DNA of 6,617 nt from Methanomicrobia archaeon (GCA_023133315.1 JAGLWR010000068.1:1-6617); one strand, 5' to 3'; positions 1 to 6,448 are shown, counted from the first letter of the stretch. Numbers and translations: made by a program. Notes: a model not told the origin generated them from the letters alone.

Positions 1-378
1 GATCATGATCCCATTAATTTTTTCGGGAGGATAAGTCATAGGCACATTTATTACACCTATTTTTTTACCATTTTCACTAAAAATAGACCAGATAGGCTTA
101 ATTTTTCTATCTTTTGATGAAACTACTTGAAGGCTATAAGAATCTTCCTTCCTTTTTACAAAATCATAAATACCATGTTTTTCGGGATATACTCCCGTAA
201 AGAAAGAAGTCCATGCTGGGGCAGTAAATGCAGGAATTGTAGATTTTAAAGATCCAAAGACTCCATCATTCATAATTTTTTTAAAATTCTTTAAGATACC
301 TTTTGATACAAAGTGTTGTACCAACTCAAAATCTGCGGCATCTATCCCAACTACTATAACCTTTCTTCTATCTTTCAT
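1..378 (-). CDS. Type I phosphodiesterase/nucleotide pyrophosphatase family protein (N-terminal part, truncated by window edge)
   Basis: Translating the minus strand from ATG at 378 gives 126 residues open to the window edge; the C-terminal part lies outside. The protein begins with a beta strand ending in VGIDAADF, whose Asp13 fits the first metal ligand of the alkaline phosphatase superfamily. At residues 49-62 comes PAFTAPAWTSFFTG, followed by PEKHGIYDF, the nucleophile region of the PF01663 family. By analogy with NPP enzymes Thr52 is the nucleophile; sulfatases would have a formylglycine Cys or Ser in a CxPSR context, which is absent. The family hydrolyses phosphate mono- or diesters with two metal ions; the substrate here is unknown. 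An in-frame TGA directly before the ATG fixes this start, with only a weak purine-rich stretch (GGGGAGA) upstream. It is divergent from the glycosyltransferase gene. I see no signal peptide, so it is probably cytoplasmic. Family assignment is firm, function is not. Confidence 0.85.
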   Translation of the reverse strand, partial: MKDRRKVIVVGIDAADFELVQHFVSKGILKNFKKIMNDGVFGSLKSTIPAFTAPAWTSFFTGVYPEKHGIYDFVKRKEDSYSLQVVSSKDRKIKPIWSIFSENGKKIGVINVPMTYPPEKINGIMI

Positions 379-423
379 TCAATTTCACTCGTTCTCCCCA
401 TTTTTAAATTTATGTTCGTGAGA

Positions 424-440
424 GCATTGTTTATAACACT
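424..440 (-). promoter_or_regulatory. Possible TATA box for the phosphodiesterase gene
   Basis: On the minus strand this reads GTGTTATAAACAATGC, a reasonable archaeal TATA-like element. Transcription starting about 26 bases downstream would leave a leader of roughly 28 bases containing the weak GGGGAGA before the ATG at 378. The spacer is AT-rich overall, so chance matches are common; low confidence. Confidence 0.35.
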
Positions 441-485
441 AAGAAAATAAGGAAGTATAACAGGGTATCAGATTAAATTGTTATA

Positions 486-498
486 GATTATATGATGT
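486..498 (+). promoter_or_regulatory. Possible TATA region for the glycosyltransferase gene
   Basis: GATTATATGATG lies about 27-35 bases before the ATG at 523, the distance expected if transcription starts at or just before the start codon. No Shine-Dalgarno sequence is seen before the ATG, which fits a leaderless transcript. A second TATA-like string (TTTATAAC, 511-518) is too close to the ATG to drive this start. The match is weak and the region AT-rich. Confidence 0.35.
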
Positions 499-522
499 TA
501 CCAAAAGATATTTATAACAAAA

Positions 523-2181
523 ATGGCTAAATTCTTCATGACTCCAACAGAGAATTATCTTTACTATTTTATCGCTCTGGGTGTTTTATTGTTACCACCA
601 CTAATTCTGTCGCTTAAGAAGGGATTTATAAAATCTGTTATTTATACTTGCTTTATTTTCATCATTTTAAGTCTAATTTTTCAATTTTTTGAAATATTCT
701 CAGGATTGTTTATATTTCTGATCTTAATTTTTATAACAATATTTATTTTATTTTTTGTGAATAAAGACACGAAAAGAATAGGAAAATTGAGACTGTATGT
801 CCTTCTCATTGTTCTTCTTGCATCAATTTTTTTCTTTAGCTATAAATTGATTTCTCCAGATACGTGGGGAGCGTATCTGCCGTGGAGCAGGATACTTGCA
901 ACCGAAAAAACGATCCCAGCTTTCCACCTAGAAACAAATAAATATTATGGTATTTATTATCCTCCTCTCCTTTATTCTTATGTGGGATATCTTTTTTCTT
1001 TGACAGGAAAGTTTTATATGAGCATAGCCCATTCCGTAACAATTTTTTTCTCTGCCTGTACGTTTTTGCTCGTATTAAACTTTAAGAAGAGAAAAGAAAT
1101 ACTTTTAATAGCATCAGTTCTGTTATTCTTCAACAACATATTTTTCAGGACAAACTCTTCAATCTTGCAAGAGATGCCTCTCCTGTTTTTCACCACCTGC
1201 TCATTCTACTATTTTTTTAAATATCTCGAAAATAAAAATAGAGAAGATTTCGTATTGATGACAATTTCATGTTCTCTCTGTTCTTTAACAAAATATTCCG
1301 GTATTTTGATATCTTTCATATTTTTTTGCTGGATTATCTATAAAAAACTGGACAAAAATCTAATTTTTATTTTCATGCTTTTTCAGGCCCCCATAGTACT
1401 TTGGCTGTTTAGAAACTATTATTACTATGGAAATCCTGTTTTTCCAATGTTGAATAAATATATCGGCTCAAAATTTTATTTTAAGCCGGTAGAAAGAAAG
1501 GTATGGACTGAGGTATCTACAGCAGTAAACAGAGCCATTATGAATTTTATAAAATCCTTGCCAATTTTCTTTTTTGCATTTTTAAACATTTTTAGAAATT
1601 TTAAACAATTTGAGAAAAAAATGATTTTTTTGTCCCTTTTATTTTTCTTGATATCTCTCCTTATAGTTTTTTACCCAAACGTGAGATATCTATTTCCTTT
1701 CTACGGAATATTGGTATTATATGCCGGGGAGGAGATCTACAATCTCTTTAGCAGAATAATAGATCCGTTGTTTAAGAGAGTTAATTTTGGATTATTGGGC
1801 GTGATTTTACTGATCTTTCTATCCATAGGTATAGGATTAAAGGATAAAGATTACAAAACTGAGGAATTTGAAGTTCTGGATATTATAGAAGAAAACTCGA
1901 TAATTTTCGGAGTTCAATCCTCCATTCTAATTTGGTACGGTGAATGCACTGTTTTGGGATATAATAACCTAAGTTTTTTAGTTTTGAATAAGGGGCATAT
2001 GACAGCAGATTATTCCATCTTGGACGATTTTGATTATATCTATGATAACTCCGGTGCAACTTACATCACAGAGGAAAATTATAAAAATTTTGAGATCATA
2101 TTCAATAAAATAGAAAACGATCCGAAATTTAAACTAATTTACAATAAAAATGGAATAAGAATTTGGAAAGTAGAAAAATAA
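523..2181 (+). CDS. GT-C fold membrane glycosyltransferase (GT39/ArnT-like)
   Basis: The 552-residue protein is strongly hydrophobic, with many membrane segments between about residues 12 and 435 and a hydrophilic tail of about 110 residues. Features of GT39/GT83-type enzymes that use polyprenyl-phosphate sugars are visible: an acidic residue in the first large outer loop (SPDTWGAYLPW, Asp113), YYPPLLY (145-151), NSSILQEMPLLFF (211-223), LTKYSGILI (255-263), RNYYYYGNPVFPML (297-310) and NVRYLFPFYGILVLYAGEE (386-404). By family, it would move a sugar from a lipid carrier to a protein, lipid or glycan on the outer face of the membrane; donor and acceptor are unknown. ATG at 523 is the first in-frame start after a TGA at 493; there is no Shine-Dalgarno. 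By eye GC content is far below that of the genes to its right (one 60-base line is 20%), as is common for transferred surface-polysaccharide genes, though Phe/Ile/Leu/Tyr-rich membrane coding also lowers GC. Confidence 0.8.
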   Translation: MAKFFMTPTENYLYYFIALGVLLLPPLILSLKKGFIKSVIYTCFIFIILSLIFQFFEIFSGLFIFLILIFITIFILFFVNKDTKRIGKLRLYVLLIVLLASIFFFSYKLISPDTWGAYLPWSRILATEKTIPAFHLETNKYYGIYYPPLLYSYVGYLFSLTGKFYMSIAHSVTIFFSACTFLLVLNFKKRKEILLIASVLLFFNNIFFRTNSSILQEMPLLFFTTCSFYYFFKYLENKNREDFVLMTISCSLCSLTKYSGILISFIFFCWIIYKKLDKNLIFIFMLFQAPIVLWLFRNYYYYGNPVFPMLNKYIGSKFYFKPVERKVWTEVSTAVNRAIMNFIKSLPIFFFAFLNIFRNFKQFEKKMIFLSLLFFLISLLIVFYPNVRYLFPFYGILVLYAGEEIYNLFSRIIDPLFKRVNFGLLGVILLIFLSIGIGLKDKDYKTEEFEVLDIIEENSIIFGVQSSILIWYGECTVLGYNNLSFLVLNKGHMTADYSILDDFDYIYDNSGATYITEENYKNFEIIFNKIENDPKFKLIYNKNGIRIWKVEK

Positions 2182-2190
2182 AAGCAAAAC

Positions 2191-2211
2191 TCTTATCATA
2201 ATTTTACTTTT
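2191..2211 (+). terminator. Possible T-rich terminator after the glycosyltransferase
   Basis: Ten bases past the stop codon a pyrimidine-biased stretch contains two short T tracts (2202-2205 and 2208-2211) without a hairpin. Archaeal transcripts often end at T tracts without structure. The tracts are short, so this is weak. Confidence 0.25.
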
Positions 2212-2253
2212 AAGGTATAAAACAAGCACCAAGATCACAAAATATTCCAAACA

Positions 2254-2272
2254 TTTTGGTATCATACCAAAA
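2254..2272. promoter_or_regulatory. Perfect 19-base palindrome, candidate operator of the AbrB-transporter unit
   Basis: TTTTGGTAT-C-ATACCAAAA is an exact inverted repeat with 9-base arms around one central base. It ends one base before the TATA box at 2274, so it covers the position where TFB contacts the BRE. An additional CCAAA half-site at 2247-2251 forms a second, smaller inverted repeat with TTTGG at 2255-2259, giving three related half-sites in a row. Such symmetry next to the core promoter is what a dimeric regulator site looks like. The AbrB-type protein encoded immediately downstream is the obvious candidate binder, but that is inference. No T run follows, which argues against a terminator role. 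Confidence 0.65.
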
Positions 2273-2273
2273 A

Positions 2274-2283
2274 ACTTATAAAC
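2274..2283 (+). promoter_or_regulatory. TATA box of the AbrB-transporter unit
   Basis: ACTTATAAAC, preceded by an A-rich BRE-like stretch, is centred about 26 bases before the ATG at 2304. That spacing puts the transcription start at or within a few bases of the start codon, predicting a leaderless mRNA, consistent with the lack of a Shine-Dalgarno sequence there. Confidence 0.6.
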
Positions 2284-2303
2284 TTTTCTGAGAAATAAAA
2301 CAT

Positions 2304-2486
2304 ATGAAGATCGATCTTGATGATGTGCAGTGCCTCAAAGAAACAAAGGTGACAATAAGAGGATACAGAAGAAGAACTACAATTCCAAAAGAAATTGCCG
2401 AGATGTTGGAACTAAAGAATGGCGATATCATTTTCTGGGTAGCCATGAAGGATGGAAGAGTGTTACTCAAGAAGCCGGAGGTGTAA
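2304..2486 (+). CDS. SpoVT/AbrB-type (MazE-like) DNA-binding protein
   Basis: This 60-residue protein has the swapped-hairpin AbrB signature: a basic stretch RGYRRRTTIPKEIAEML (19-35), then ELKNGDIIFW (36-45) and a terminal strand GRVLLKK (51-57). Family members bind DNA as dimers, either as transcription regulators or as antitoxins. It precedes the transporter gene by one base after its stop (TAA, then ATG at 2488), and its 3' end carries that gene's ribosome binding site, so the two are co-transcribed. No toxin-like partner (MazF, PIN) is present, which favours a regulator over an antitoxin. A leaderless start fits the TATA box spacing. The palindrome upstream of the promoter suggests autoregulation of the pair; the effector is unknown. 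A 22-residue N-terminal extension before the core (MKIDLDDVQCLKET...) is slightly long for the minimal domain. Confidence 0.8.
   Translation: MKIDLDDVQCLKETKVTIRGYRRRTTIPKEIAEMLELKNGDIIFWVAMKDGRVLLKKPEV
2477..2483 (+). promoter_or_regulatory. Ribosome binding site GGAGGTG deciding the transporter start
   Basis: A full-strength archaeal Shine-Dalgarno sequence lies inside the last codons of the AbrB gene, four bases before ATG at 2488. It selects that ATG over the upstream in-frame ATG at 2452, which would add 12 mostly polar residues and overlap the AbrB coding sequence. Confidence 0.85.
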
Positions 2487-2487
2487 A

Positions 2488-3234
2488 ATGATAGAGTTGA
2501 TTATAGCTCTAATCGTTATGGCACTTATTATGGAAATTGTTGACTCGTCACTTGGAATGATGTATGGAACTTTGTTGAGTCCCATACTCATCGGATGTGG
2601 ATTTGAGCCAGAGGTAGTGGTACCTGCTATCTTGATATCTCAGGCTATTGGGGGTATTAGCGGTACAATATCGCACCATAGGTTTGAAAACGCTAATTTT
2701 AGAGGTTTAACTAGGGATACAAAGGTAATGCTTGCTATGGTAATTCCAGGCCTGATGGTTGTGACTGTTGGTGTGTTCGCTGCTGCAAATCTACCGAGTT
2801 TGTGGATAAAAACCTATATCGGAATCTTGGTTATTGTTATGAGTACGCTGTGTTTATCGCCTATCAAGTATAAGTTTGCCTGGTGGAAACATTATGTGGT
2901 AGGTGCATTGGCTGCTTTTAATAAGGCGTTAACTGGTGGTGGTTTTGGTCCCGTGACGAGTACAGGTGGTATTATTGGCGGATTAAGCGCAAAGGTGTCC
3001 ATCGCTACTACAACTTTTGCCGAGTTCTGCATCTGTTCTGCGTCGTTCATTGCGTATCTATTTTTTGTCGGTGTAGATTGGACTTTTGCACTTTCACTCT
3101 GTATCGGCGCACTTATTGGGGGTATTATCGGTCCGTACATCTGTAGTAGAGTCAGCCATCGTAAACTGAGGAAAAGTGTCGGCATTCTTGGTATAATATC
3201 AGGGATATGGTTGTTGTGGAGAGTTCTGTTGTGA
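2488..3234 (+). CDS. TauE/SafE family (TSUP) membrane transporter, candidate sulfate or sulfite permease
   Basis: The 248-residue protein has about eight membrane segments (roughly 2-18, 24-37, 43-61, 78-98, 106-124, 134-148, 183-219 and 229-246) and the two-repeat pattern of PF01925. The first repeat has DSSLGMMYGTLLSP (19-32); the second has the glycine-rich TGGGFGPVTSTGG (149-161), with SAKVSIATTTFAE at 167-179. The family moves sulfur-containing anions: members export sulfite or sulfoacetate, and a Corynebacterium member (CysZ) is a sulfate importer. Next to an operon that consumes sulfate, import is an attractive role, but direction and substrate are not readable from sequence. Length is usual for the family. 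It is translated from a strong Shine-Dalgarno site directly after the AbrB gene. By eye its GC content is clearly higher than that of the glycosyltransferase or DHH genes. Confidence 0.85.
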   Translation: MIELIIALIVMALIMEIVDSSLGMMYGTLLSPILIGCGFEPEVVVPAILISQAIGGISGTISHHRFENANFRGLTRDTKVMLAMVIPGLMVVTVGVFAAANLPSLWIKTYIGILVIVMSTLCLSPIKYKFAWWKHYVVGALAAFNKALTGGGFGPVTSTGGIIGGLSAKVSIATTTFAEFCICSASFIAYLFFVGVDWTFALSLCIGALIGGIIGPYICSRVSHRKLRKSVGILGIISGIWLLWRVLL

Positions 3235-3250
3235 GCGCTCGCAAACTAAT

Positions 3251-3273
3251 CCAAAAAAATATATAAATAAAAC
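3251..3273 (-). terminator. T-rich terminator of the sulfate-activation operon
   Basis: On the minus strand this reads as a T-rich stretch ending TATATTTTTTTGG, about 45 bases after the cysC stop codon, in the 83-base gap between convergent genes. Unstructured T tracts are typical archaeal termination signals. On the plus strand the same bases read as TATATAAAT, which resembles a TATA box, but it would fire antisense into cysC; termination is the simpler reading. Confidence 0.45.
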
Positions 3274-3317
3274 TTCTTGTCGGGATAGGTATCACAATTC
3301 TGGGAATATTCACGATC

Positions 3318-3860
3318 TCAAAGATACTTTGGGTTCTTTGAAAGCATACCCATCTCTCTCATTTTTTTAATAACTTTCTCGACACTTTCTTCTACACTCT
3401 CTTTATCCGTCTCCAGAAGTATCTCAGGATTTTCCGGTTCTTCGTACGGGTGAGAAACACCGGTGAAGTTTTCTATTTCTCCGTTTAATGCTTTTTTATA
3501 GAGTCCTTTCGGATCTCGCTGAATGCATACGTCTAACGGACATTTTGTATAAATCTCTACGAAATTTGTTACTTCTTTTCTCACGTGATCCCTTATCTCT
3601 CTATAAGGAGATATAAACGAAGCTATAACGCCTACATCGTTTCTGGATAAAAGCTTCGCCACAAAGGTAACTCTTTTGATGTTCTCGTTTCTATCATTCT
3701 CGGAAAATCCCAGATCCTTTGTGAGACTTTTTCTCACGATGTCACCGTCGAGTCTTTCTATTTTTAACCCACGTTCTTTAAGCTTCTCAGCAACTCTATC
3801 TGCTATTACGGATTTTCCCGAACTCGAGAGTCCCGTAAACCACAGCACAAATCCTTTCAT
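3318..3860 (-). CDS. cysC: Adenylylsulfate (APS) kinase
   Basis: It phosphorylates the 3'-hydroxyl of APS with ATP to make PAPS, the sulfuryl donor, in the cytoplasm. The 180-residue protein is a complete single-domain enzyme: P-loop GLSSSGKS (10-17), DGD (38-40), LGFSENDRNENIKR (50-63, substrate-binding), SFISPYR (81-87, with Ser84 in the conserved position), RDPKGLYKKA (115-124, lid) and FTGVSHPYE (132-140). All key residues are intact. The start ATG at 3860 shares one base with the stop of the sulfotransferase gene (TAATG) and has GAAGGTG six bases upstream, so the two are translationally coupled. It is the last gene of the operon. It is separate from ATP sulfurylase, not fused as in bifunctional PAPS synthetases. 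Confidence 0.95.
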   Translation of the reverse strand: MKGFVLWFTGLSSSGKSVIADRVAEKLKERGLKIERLDGDIVRKSLTKDLGFSENDRNENIKRVTFVAKLLSRNDVGVIASFISPYREIRDHVRKEVTNFVEIYTKCPLDVCIQRDPKGLYKKALNGEIENFTGVSHPYEEPENPEILLETDKESVEESVEKVIKKMREMGMLSKNPKYL

Positions 3861-4417
3861 TATCTACACCTTCTTACATTTCTGTAGAGATGAGGATCCA
3901 CTGCCTGAGCGGCATGCTCAACGTTGAGCATCCCATCCAAGAACAGATTTACCTTCTCTATCTCTTTTACAGGATCATCAATAACATCTCTATAATTCAC
4001 AATGATGTACTCGATATCGTCTCGCTTTTCCATGAGATCTAGCGAAAAGGCATTCAATTTTTCAAACAACGGTCTTTCTTTCTTCCTGTCTATGGATCCC
4101 GACATCTTTTCCATAGAGTCCATTATCTCATCAAGATCTCGTTTCATGTAGATGATTTTGTACTGTTTTAATGGCAGAAATTTAAGTCCGTAGGCAGTGA
4201 TTTTGATTACTTTGTTTACATACTCTTCAAACGAAAAGCTTCCGTCCATGAGCTTCCGTATGATTTTCCCACCTTCCAATTCATAGTAGCCTTTGGGGTT
4301 GTGATAGTTTGGCGTTCTTGAATTGTTGGAGGCAACTGGAGCACCTCCTCTATGGAGGATCTGCATCATCATGGAAGTTCCTGAACGTTCTATTCCTGAT
4401 ACAATATAGTTTACCAT
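3860..4417 (-). CDS. Small PAPS-dependent sulfotransferase
   Basis: The N-terminal SGIERSGTSMMMQIL (residues 7-21) matches the 5'-phosphosulfate-binding loop of PAPS sulfotransferases, which resembles a P-loop but with RSGTS. YMKRDLDEIMDSM (90-102) supplies the 3'-phosphate-binding Arg93 and Ser101 with the canonical eight-residue spacing. Near the C-terminus, IIVNYRDVIDDP and VDPHLYRN are typical of prokaryotic members. At 185 residues it is shorter than the usual 250-300, mainly between the two PAPS sites, so the acceptor pocket must be reduced. It transfers a sulfuryl group from PAPS to an unknown acceptor; I see no signal peptide or membrane anchor, so it acts inside the cell. ATG at 4417 is preferred over TTG at 4420 because GGAGGTGA is four bases upstream. 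That ATG shares one base with the DHH stop (TGATG). Its place between the PAPS-making and PAP-clearing genes supports the assignment. Confidence 0.85.
   Translation of the reverse strand: MVNYIVSGIERSGTSMMMQILHRGGAPVASNNSRTPNYHNPKGYYELEGGKIIRKLMDGSFSFEEYVNKVIKITAYGLKFLPLKQYKIIYMKRDLDEIMDSMEKMSGSIDRKKERPLFEKLNAFSLDLMEKRDDIEYIIVNYRDVIDDPVKEIEKVNLFLDGMLNVEHAAQAVDPHLYRNVRRCR
3867..3873 (-). promoter_or_regulatory. Ribosome binding site of cysC
   Basis: GAAGGTG on the minus strand, inside the last codons of the sulfotransferase gene and six bases before ATG at 3860. It supports that start and independent loading of cysC in addition to coupling. Confidence 0.7.
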
Positions 4418-5319
4418 CAACTCACCTCCACAAATGTTTTTATCTTCTCTGTATACGTGTCTATCTCATTTTGAGGTAAAATAATACCACATACATCTCT
4501 TTTTCCTCCCGCAAAATATCTCTCTTTTGCGTTTTCTATTAAAAAAGAAAGATCTTTTTTTGATCTTACGTATATATTCCCCCTCTTTCTGTTTATGACT
4601 AAAATATTCTTGTCCGGATATTTTTTAAAAAGTATTCGTGCAATTTTTGATATTATTCTATACTTCGTGTTTATTTCGCACAAGACAAAATTATTCTTTA
4701 TACTATAATTCAAATTATCTTTAATTTCTTTTTCTATTTTTTCCAGATTCATGTTCAGTTTTTTATTTTCTAAGATCGCTCTCGGATTGTTTTTATTTTT
4801 TAAGACAAAATCAACACTTCTTTTCACTGCTTCAAAATCGTTCAAAATAAAATTTGAATCGAGAAGGGCAGTTATTTTCAATAACTGATCAAAGTTCATG
4901 TTGTATTTTTCTAAAACATTTTCCACGTTCTTTTTATATTTCGTATCCAATATTTTTTCCTCTTTATCTCCAACGGCTCCAAGAACTGGAAGAAAATCGT
5001 CTTTTAATTTGTAATGTTTCTTTATGATAAAGGTAGTTGAGGGAGAATCTTCATCTGTGTAAAAATTCTCTTCTTTTTCTTTTCTTTTGTGATGATCAAA
5101 AACATACAGTTCCGATACACTTTTCAGGAAGGTCACGTCGTTCTCCGGAAGTGCCATATCCACAAGATATATTCTTGCAGGATTTCTTTTTTCGATGTAT
5201 TTTTTTTCTTTATCATTCAAAAAAAAATCGTTAGGCACGAACAATTCGTCTTTTGCGTTATTCTTCAAAAGTGCCGCCGAACAGATGCCATCGCAGTCCC
5301 AGTGGTGGATTATCATCAT
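4417..5319 (-). CDS. DHH-family phosphoesterase, candidate PAP (3',5'-bisphosphate) phosphatase
   Basis: The 300-residue protein shows the DHH metal-site motifs in order: HHWDCDG (5-11), VDMALP (53-58), FDHHKR (74-79, the DHH signature) and GAVGDKE (114-120). A C-terminal DHHA1-like substrate domain follows, with YVRSKKDLS (250-258) and AGGKRDVCGI (270-279) in place of the usual GGGH motif. Relatives include RecJ, pyrophosphatases and NrnA/YtqI, which degrades nano-RNA and hydrolyses pAp to AMP. Located between ATP sulfurylase and a sulfotransferase, the likely job is removing PAP left by PAPS use; a nano-RNase or other nucleotide role remains possible. The start is ATG at 5319 (ATGA overlap with the sat stop) or the next codon ATG at 5316; neither has a Shine-Dalgarno, so translation depends on coupling to sat. 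By eye it is more AT-rich and Lys/Asn-rich than its operon neighbours. Confidence 0.85.
   Translation of the reverse strand: MMIIHHWDCDGICSAALLKNNAKDELFVPNDFFLNDKEKKYIEKRNPARIYLVDMALPENDVTFLKSVSELYVFDHHKRKEKEENFYTDEDSPSTTFIIKKHYKLKDDFLPVLGAVGDKEEKILDTKYKKNVENVLEKYNMNFDQLLKITALLDSNFILNDFEAVKRSVDFVLKNKNNPRAILENKKLNMNLEKIEKEIKDNLNYSIKNNFVLCEINTKYRIISKIARILFKKYPDKNILVINRKRGNIYVRSKKDLSFLIENAKERYFAGGKRDVCGIILPQNEIDTYTEKIKTFVEVS
4422..4429 (-). promoter_or_regulatory. Ribosome binding site of the sulfotransferase
   Basis: GGAGGTGA on the minus strand, four bases before ATG at 4417. It decides between that ATG and the overlapping TTG at 4420, which would leave only one base of spacing. Confidence 0.85.
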
Positions 5320-6443
5320 ATCACGAATGGATTTTCTACATTTATTATATACTGAGCGACTTCCTTTCTCATCAATTCTTTTGGAGGAAGCTCTTTTGCT
5401 CGTATCATCTCTCTTATTTTCGATCCGCTTGGAGGTATCTTCTTATGAGGACACGTCTTTAGAGAAACATACTCGCCGCATATTTTACAGTACCCCGTGT
5501 GCTCGAACTTTAAGGGAATTATCTTCAGTTCTTCGTAATCAAACATGTCAAAGATCTTCTGGGCATCGTACGTTCCGTAGTAGTTCCCCACACCGGCATG
5601 ATCTCTGCCGACTATGAAATGTGTACACCCGAAATTCTTCCTGACAACAGCGTGAAAGATCGCTTCTCTCGGGCCCGCGTATCTCATTTTTGCAGGCAAG
5701 ATGCTCATTACCACTCTCCTCTTCGGGAAATAGTTTTCTATAAGAATCTCGTAAGATTTAAGAATTACCTCGTCTTTAAAATCTCCGGGTTTCTTTTTCC
5801 CTACAACAGGATTTATAAAAAGTCCGTCTACTATTTCCAGCGCACATTTCTGGAGATACTCATGTCCTCTGTGAGGCGGGTTCCTCGTCTGAAATGCAAC
5901 GACAGTATCCCAGCCCAGTTCTTTGAAAAGGATTCTCGTTTCCTTCGGATCGAGATTGCAGTTGTAAAAAGGCTCTTTTTCTGTGTCTATGAGCTTTATC
6001 TCGCCGCCGATAAGTTTCTCTTTCATCGTATAAATATCGGAAACGCCCGGATGATTCTTATCTTTTGTTCTGAAAACATTCTCAGCGAAATGATCTTTAT
6101 CGTACCCGTAGCGATCTTTCACGTTCATCAATGCTATGATTTTTCCATTTTTATCGGTCAACAGGAGTTCATCTTCCACTTCTTTATCGACGTCAAGAAT
6201 GATGGGTATTGACCACGCGAGTTGGTTCGGCAATCTCATACAATCAATAACGCTTTCAAACTCTTCTTCATTCAAAAATCCTTTTAATGGGGAGTAAAGA
6301 CCAAATCCGATGTTTTTGACGTCTTTAACCACATCATCAGCTATCGTTATTTTTTGGAACTCATTTTCCTGTTCCAGAACTTTTTTTCTCTCCTTTTCTG
6401 GAAGTACGTTATAAACTAACTTTCCCCCGTGCGGTTCATTCAT
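5316..6443 (-). CDS. sat: ATP sulfurylase (sulfate adenylyltransferase)
   Basis: It joins sulfate and ATP to give APS and pyrophosphate, the first step of sulfate activation. The 375-residue protein is a full-length, single-function enzyme of the archaeal/bacterial Sat type: an N-terminal PUA-like domain (FGLYSPLKGFLNEEEF, 47-62), the active-site motif QTRNPPHRGH (185-194), MRYAGPREA (253-261), GRDHAGVG (279-286) and SGSKIREM (339-346). Between the last two lies CKIC-x8-CPH (Cys319, Cys322, Cys331, His333), the zinc-binding insert known from archaeal and thermophilic bacterial ATP sulfurylases. There is no fused APS kinase-like domain. ATG at 6443 is preferred to TTG at 6446 because GAGGTG sits five bases upstream. 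It starts nine bases after the ribbon-helix-helix gene and overlaps the DHH gene by four. Pyrophosphatase activity to pull the reaction forward must come from elsewhere. Confidence 0.96.
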   Translation of the reverse strand: MNEPHGGKLVYNVLPEKERKKVLEQENEFQKITIADDVVKDVKNIGFGLYSPLKGFLNEEEFESVIDCMRLPNQLAWSIPIILDVDKEVEDELLLTDKNGKIIALMNVKDRYGYDKDHFAENVFRTKDKNHPGVSDIYTMKEKLIGGEIKLIDTEKEPFYNCNLDPKETRILFKELGWDTVVAFQTRNPPHRGHEYLQKCALEIVDGLFINPVVGKKKPGDFKDEVILKSYEILIENYFPKRRVVMSILPAKMRYAGPREAIFHAVVRKNFGCTHFIVGRDHAGVGNYYGTYDAQKIFDMFDYEELKIIPLKFEHTGYCKICGEYVSLKTCPHKKIPPSGSKIREMIRAKELPPKELMRKEVAQYIINVENPFVI

Positions 6444-6448
6444 CAAAA

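Noticed and set aside
464..470. GGTATCA shared by three intergenic sites (464-470, 2258-2264, 3288-3294)
   Set aside because: A seven-base match in AT-rich spacers is too short to call a repeat; only the middle copy is part of a real palindrome.
2452..2487. Upstream in-frame ATG for the transporter
   Set aside because: It would overlap the AbrB gene and add a charged, Cys-rich 12-residue leader; the GGAGGTG at 2477-2483 is correctly spaced only for ATG at 2488.
2892..3185. A 97-codon minus-strand open frame inside the transporter gene
   Set aside because: Opposite a clear TauE/SafE protein; Pro/Ala-rich translation is what antisense of Gly-rich membrane coding gives.
3233..3240. GAGCGCTC palindrome over the transporter stop codon as a terminator stem
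   Set aside because: Only four base pairs per arm with no loop, and no T run follows on the plus strand.
3260..3268. TATATAAAT on the plus strand as a promoter for a small RNA antisense to cysC
   Set aside because: The tract is simple A/T sequence in a convergent gap and is better explained as the minus-strand T-rich terminator; no downstream gene or structure is seen.
5195..5617. Plus-strand open frames opposite the sat/DHH junction
   Set aside because: They cross two genes with strong motifs on the minus strand and show no family features; shadows of real coding.
5598..6212. A 204-codon plus-strand open frame opposite sat
   Set aside because: It lies wholly within the well-supported sat gene on the other strand, has no recognisable motif, and its protein is a low-complexity mirror of sat codons.
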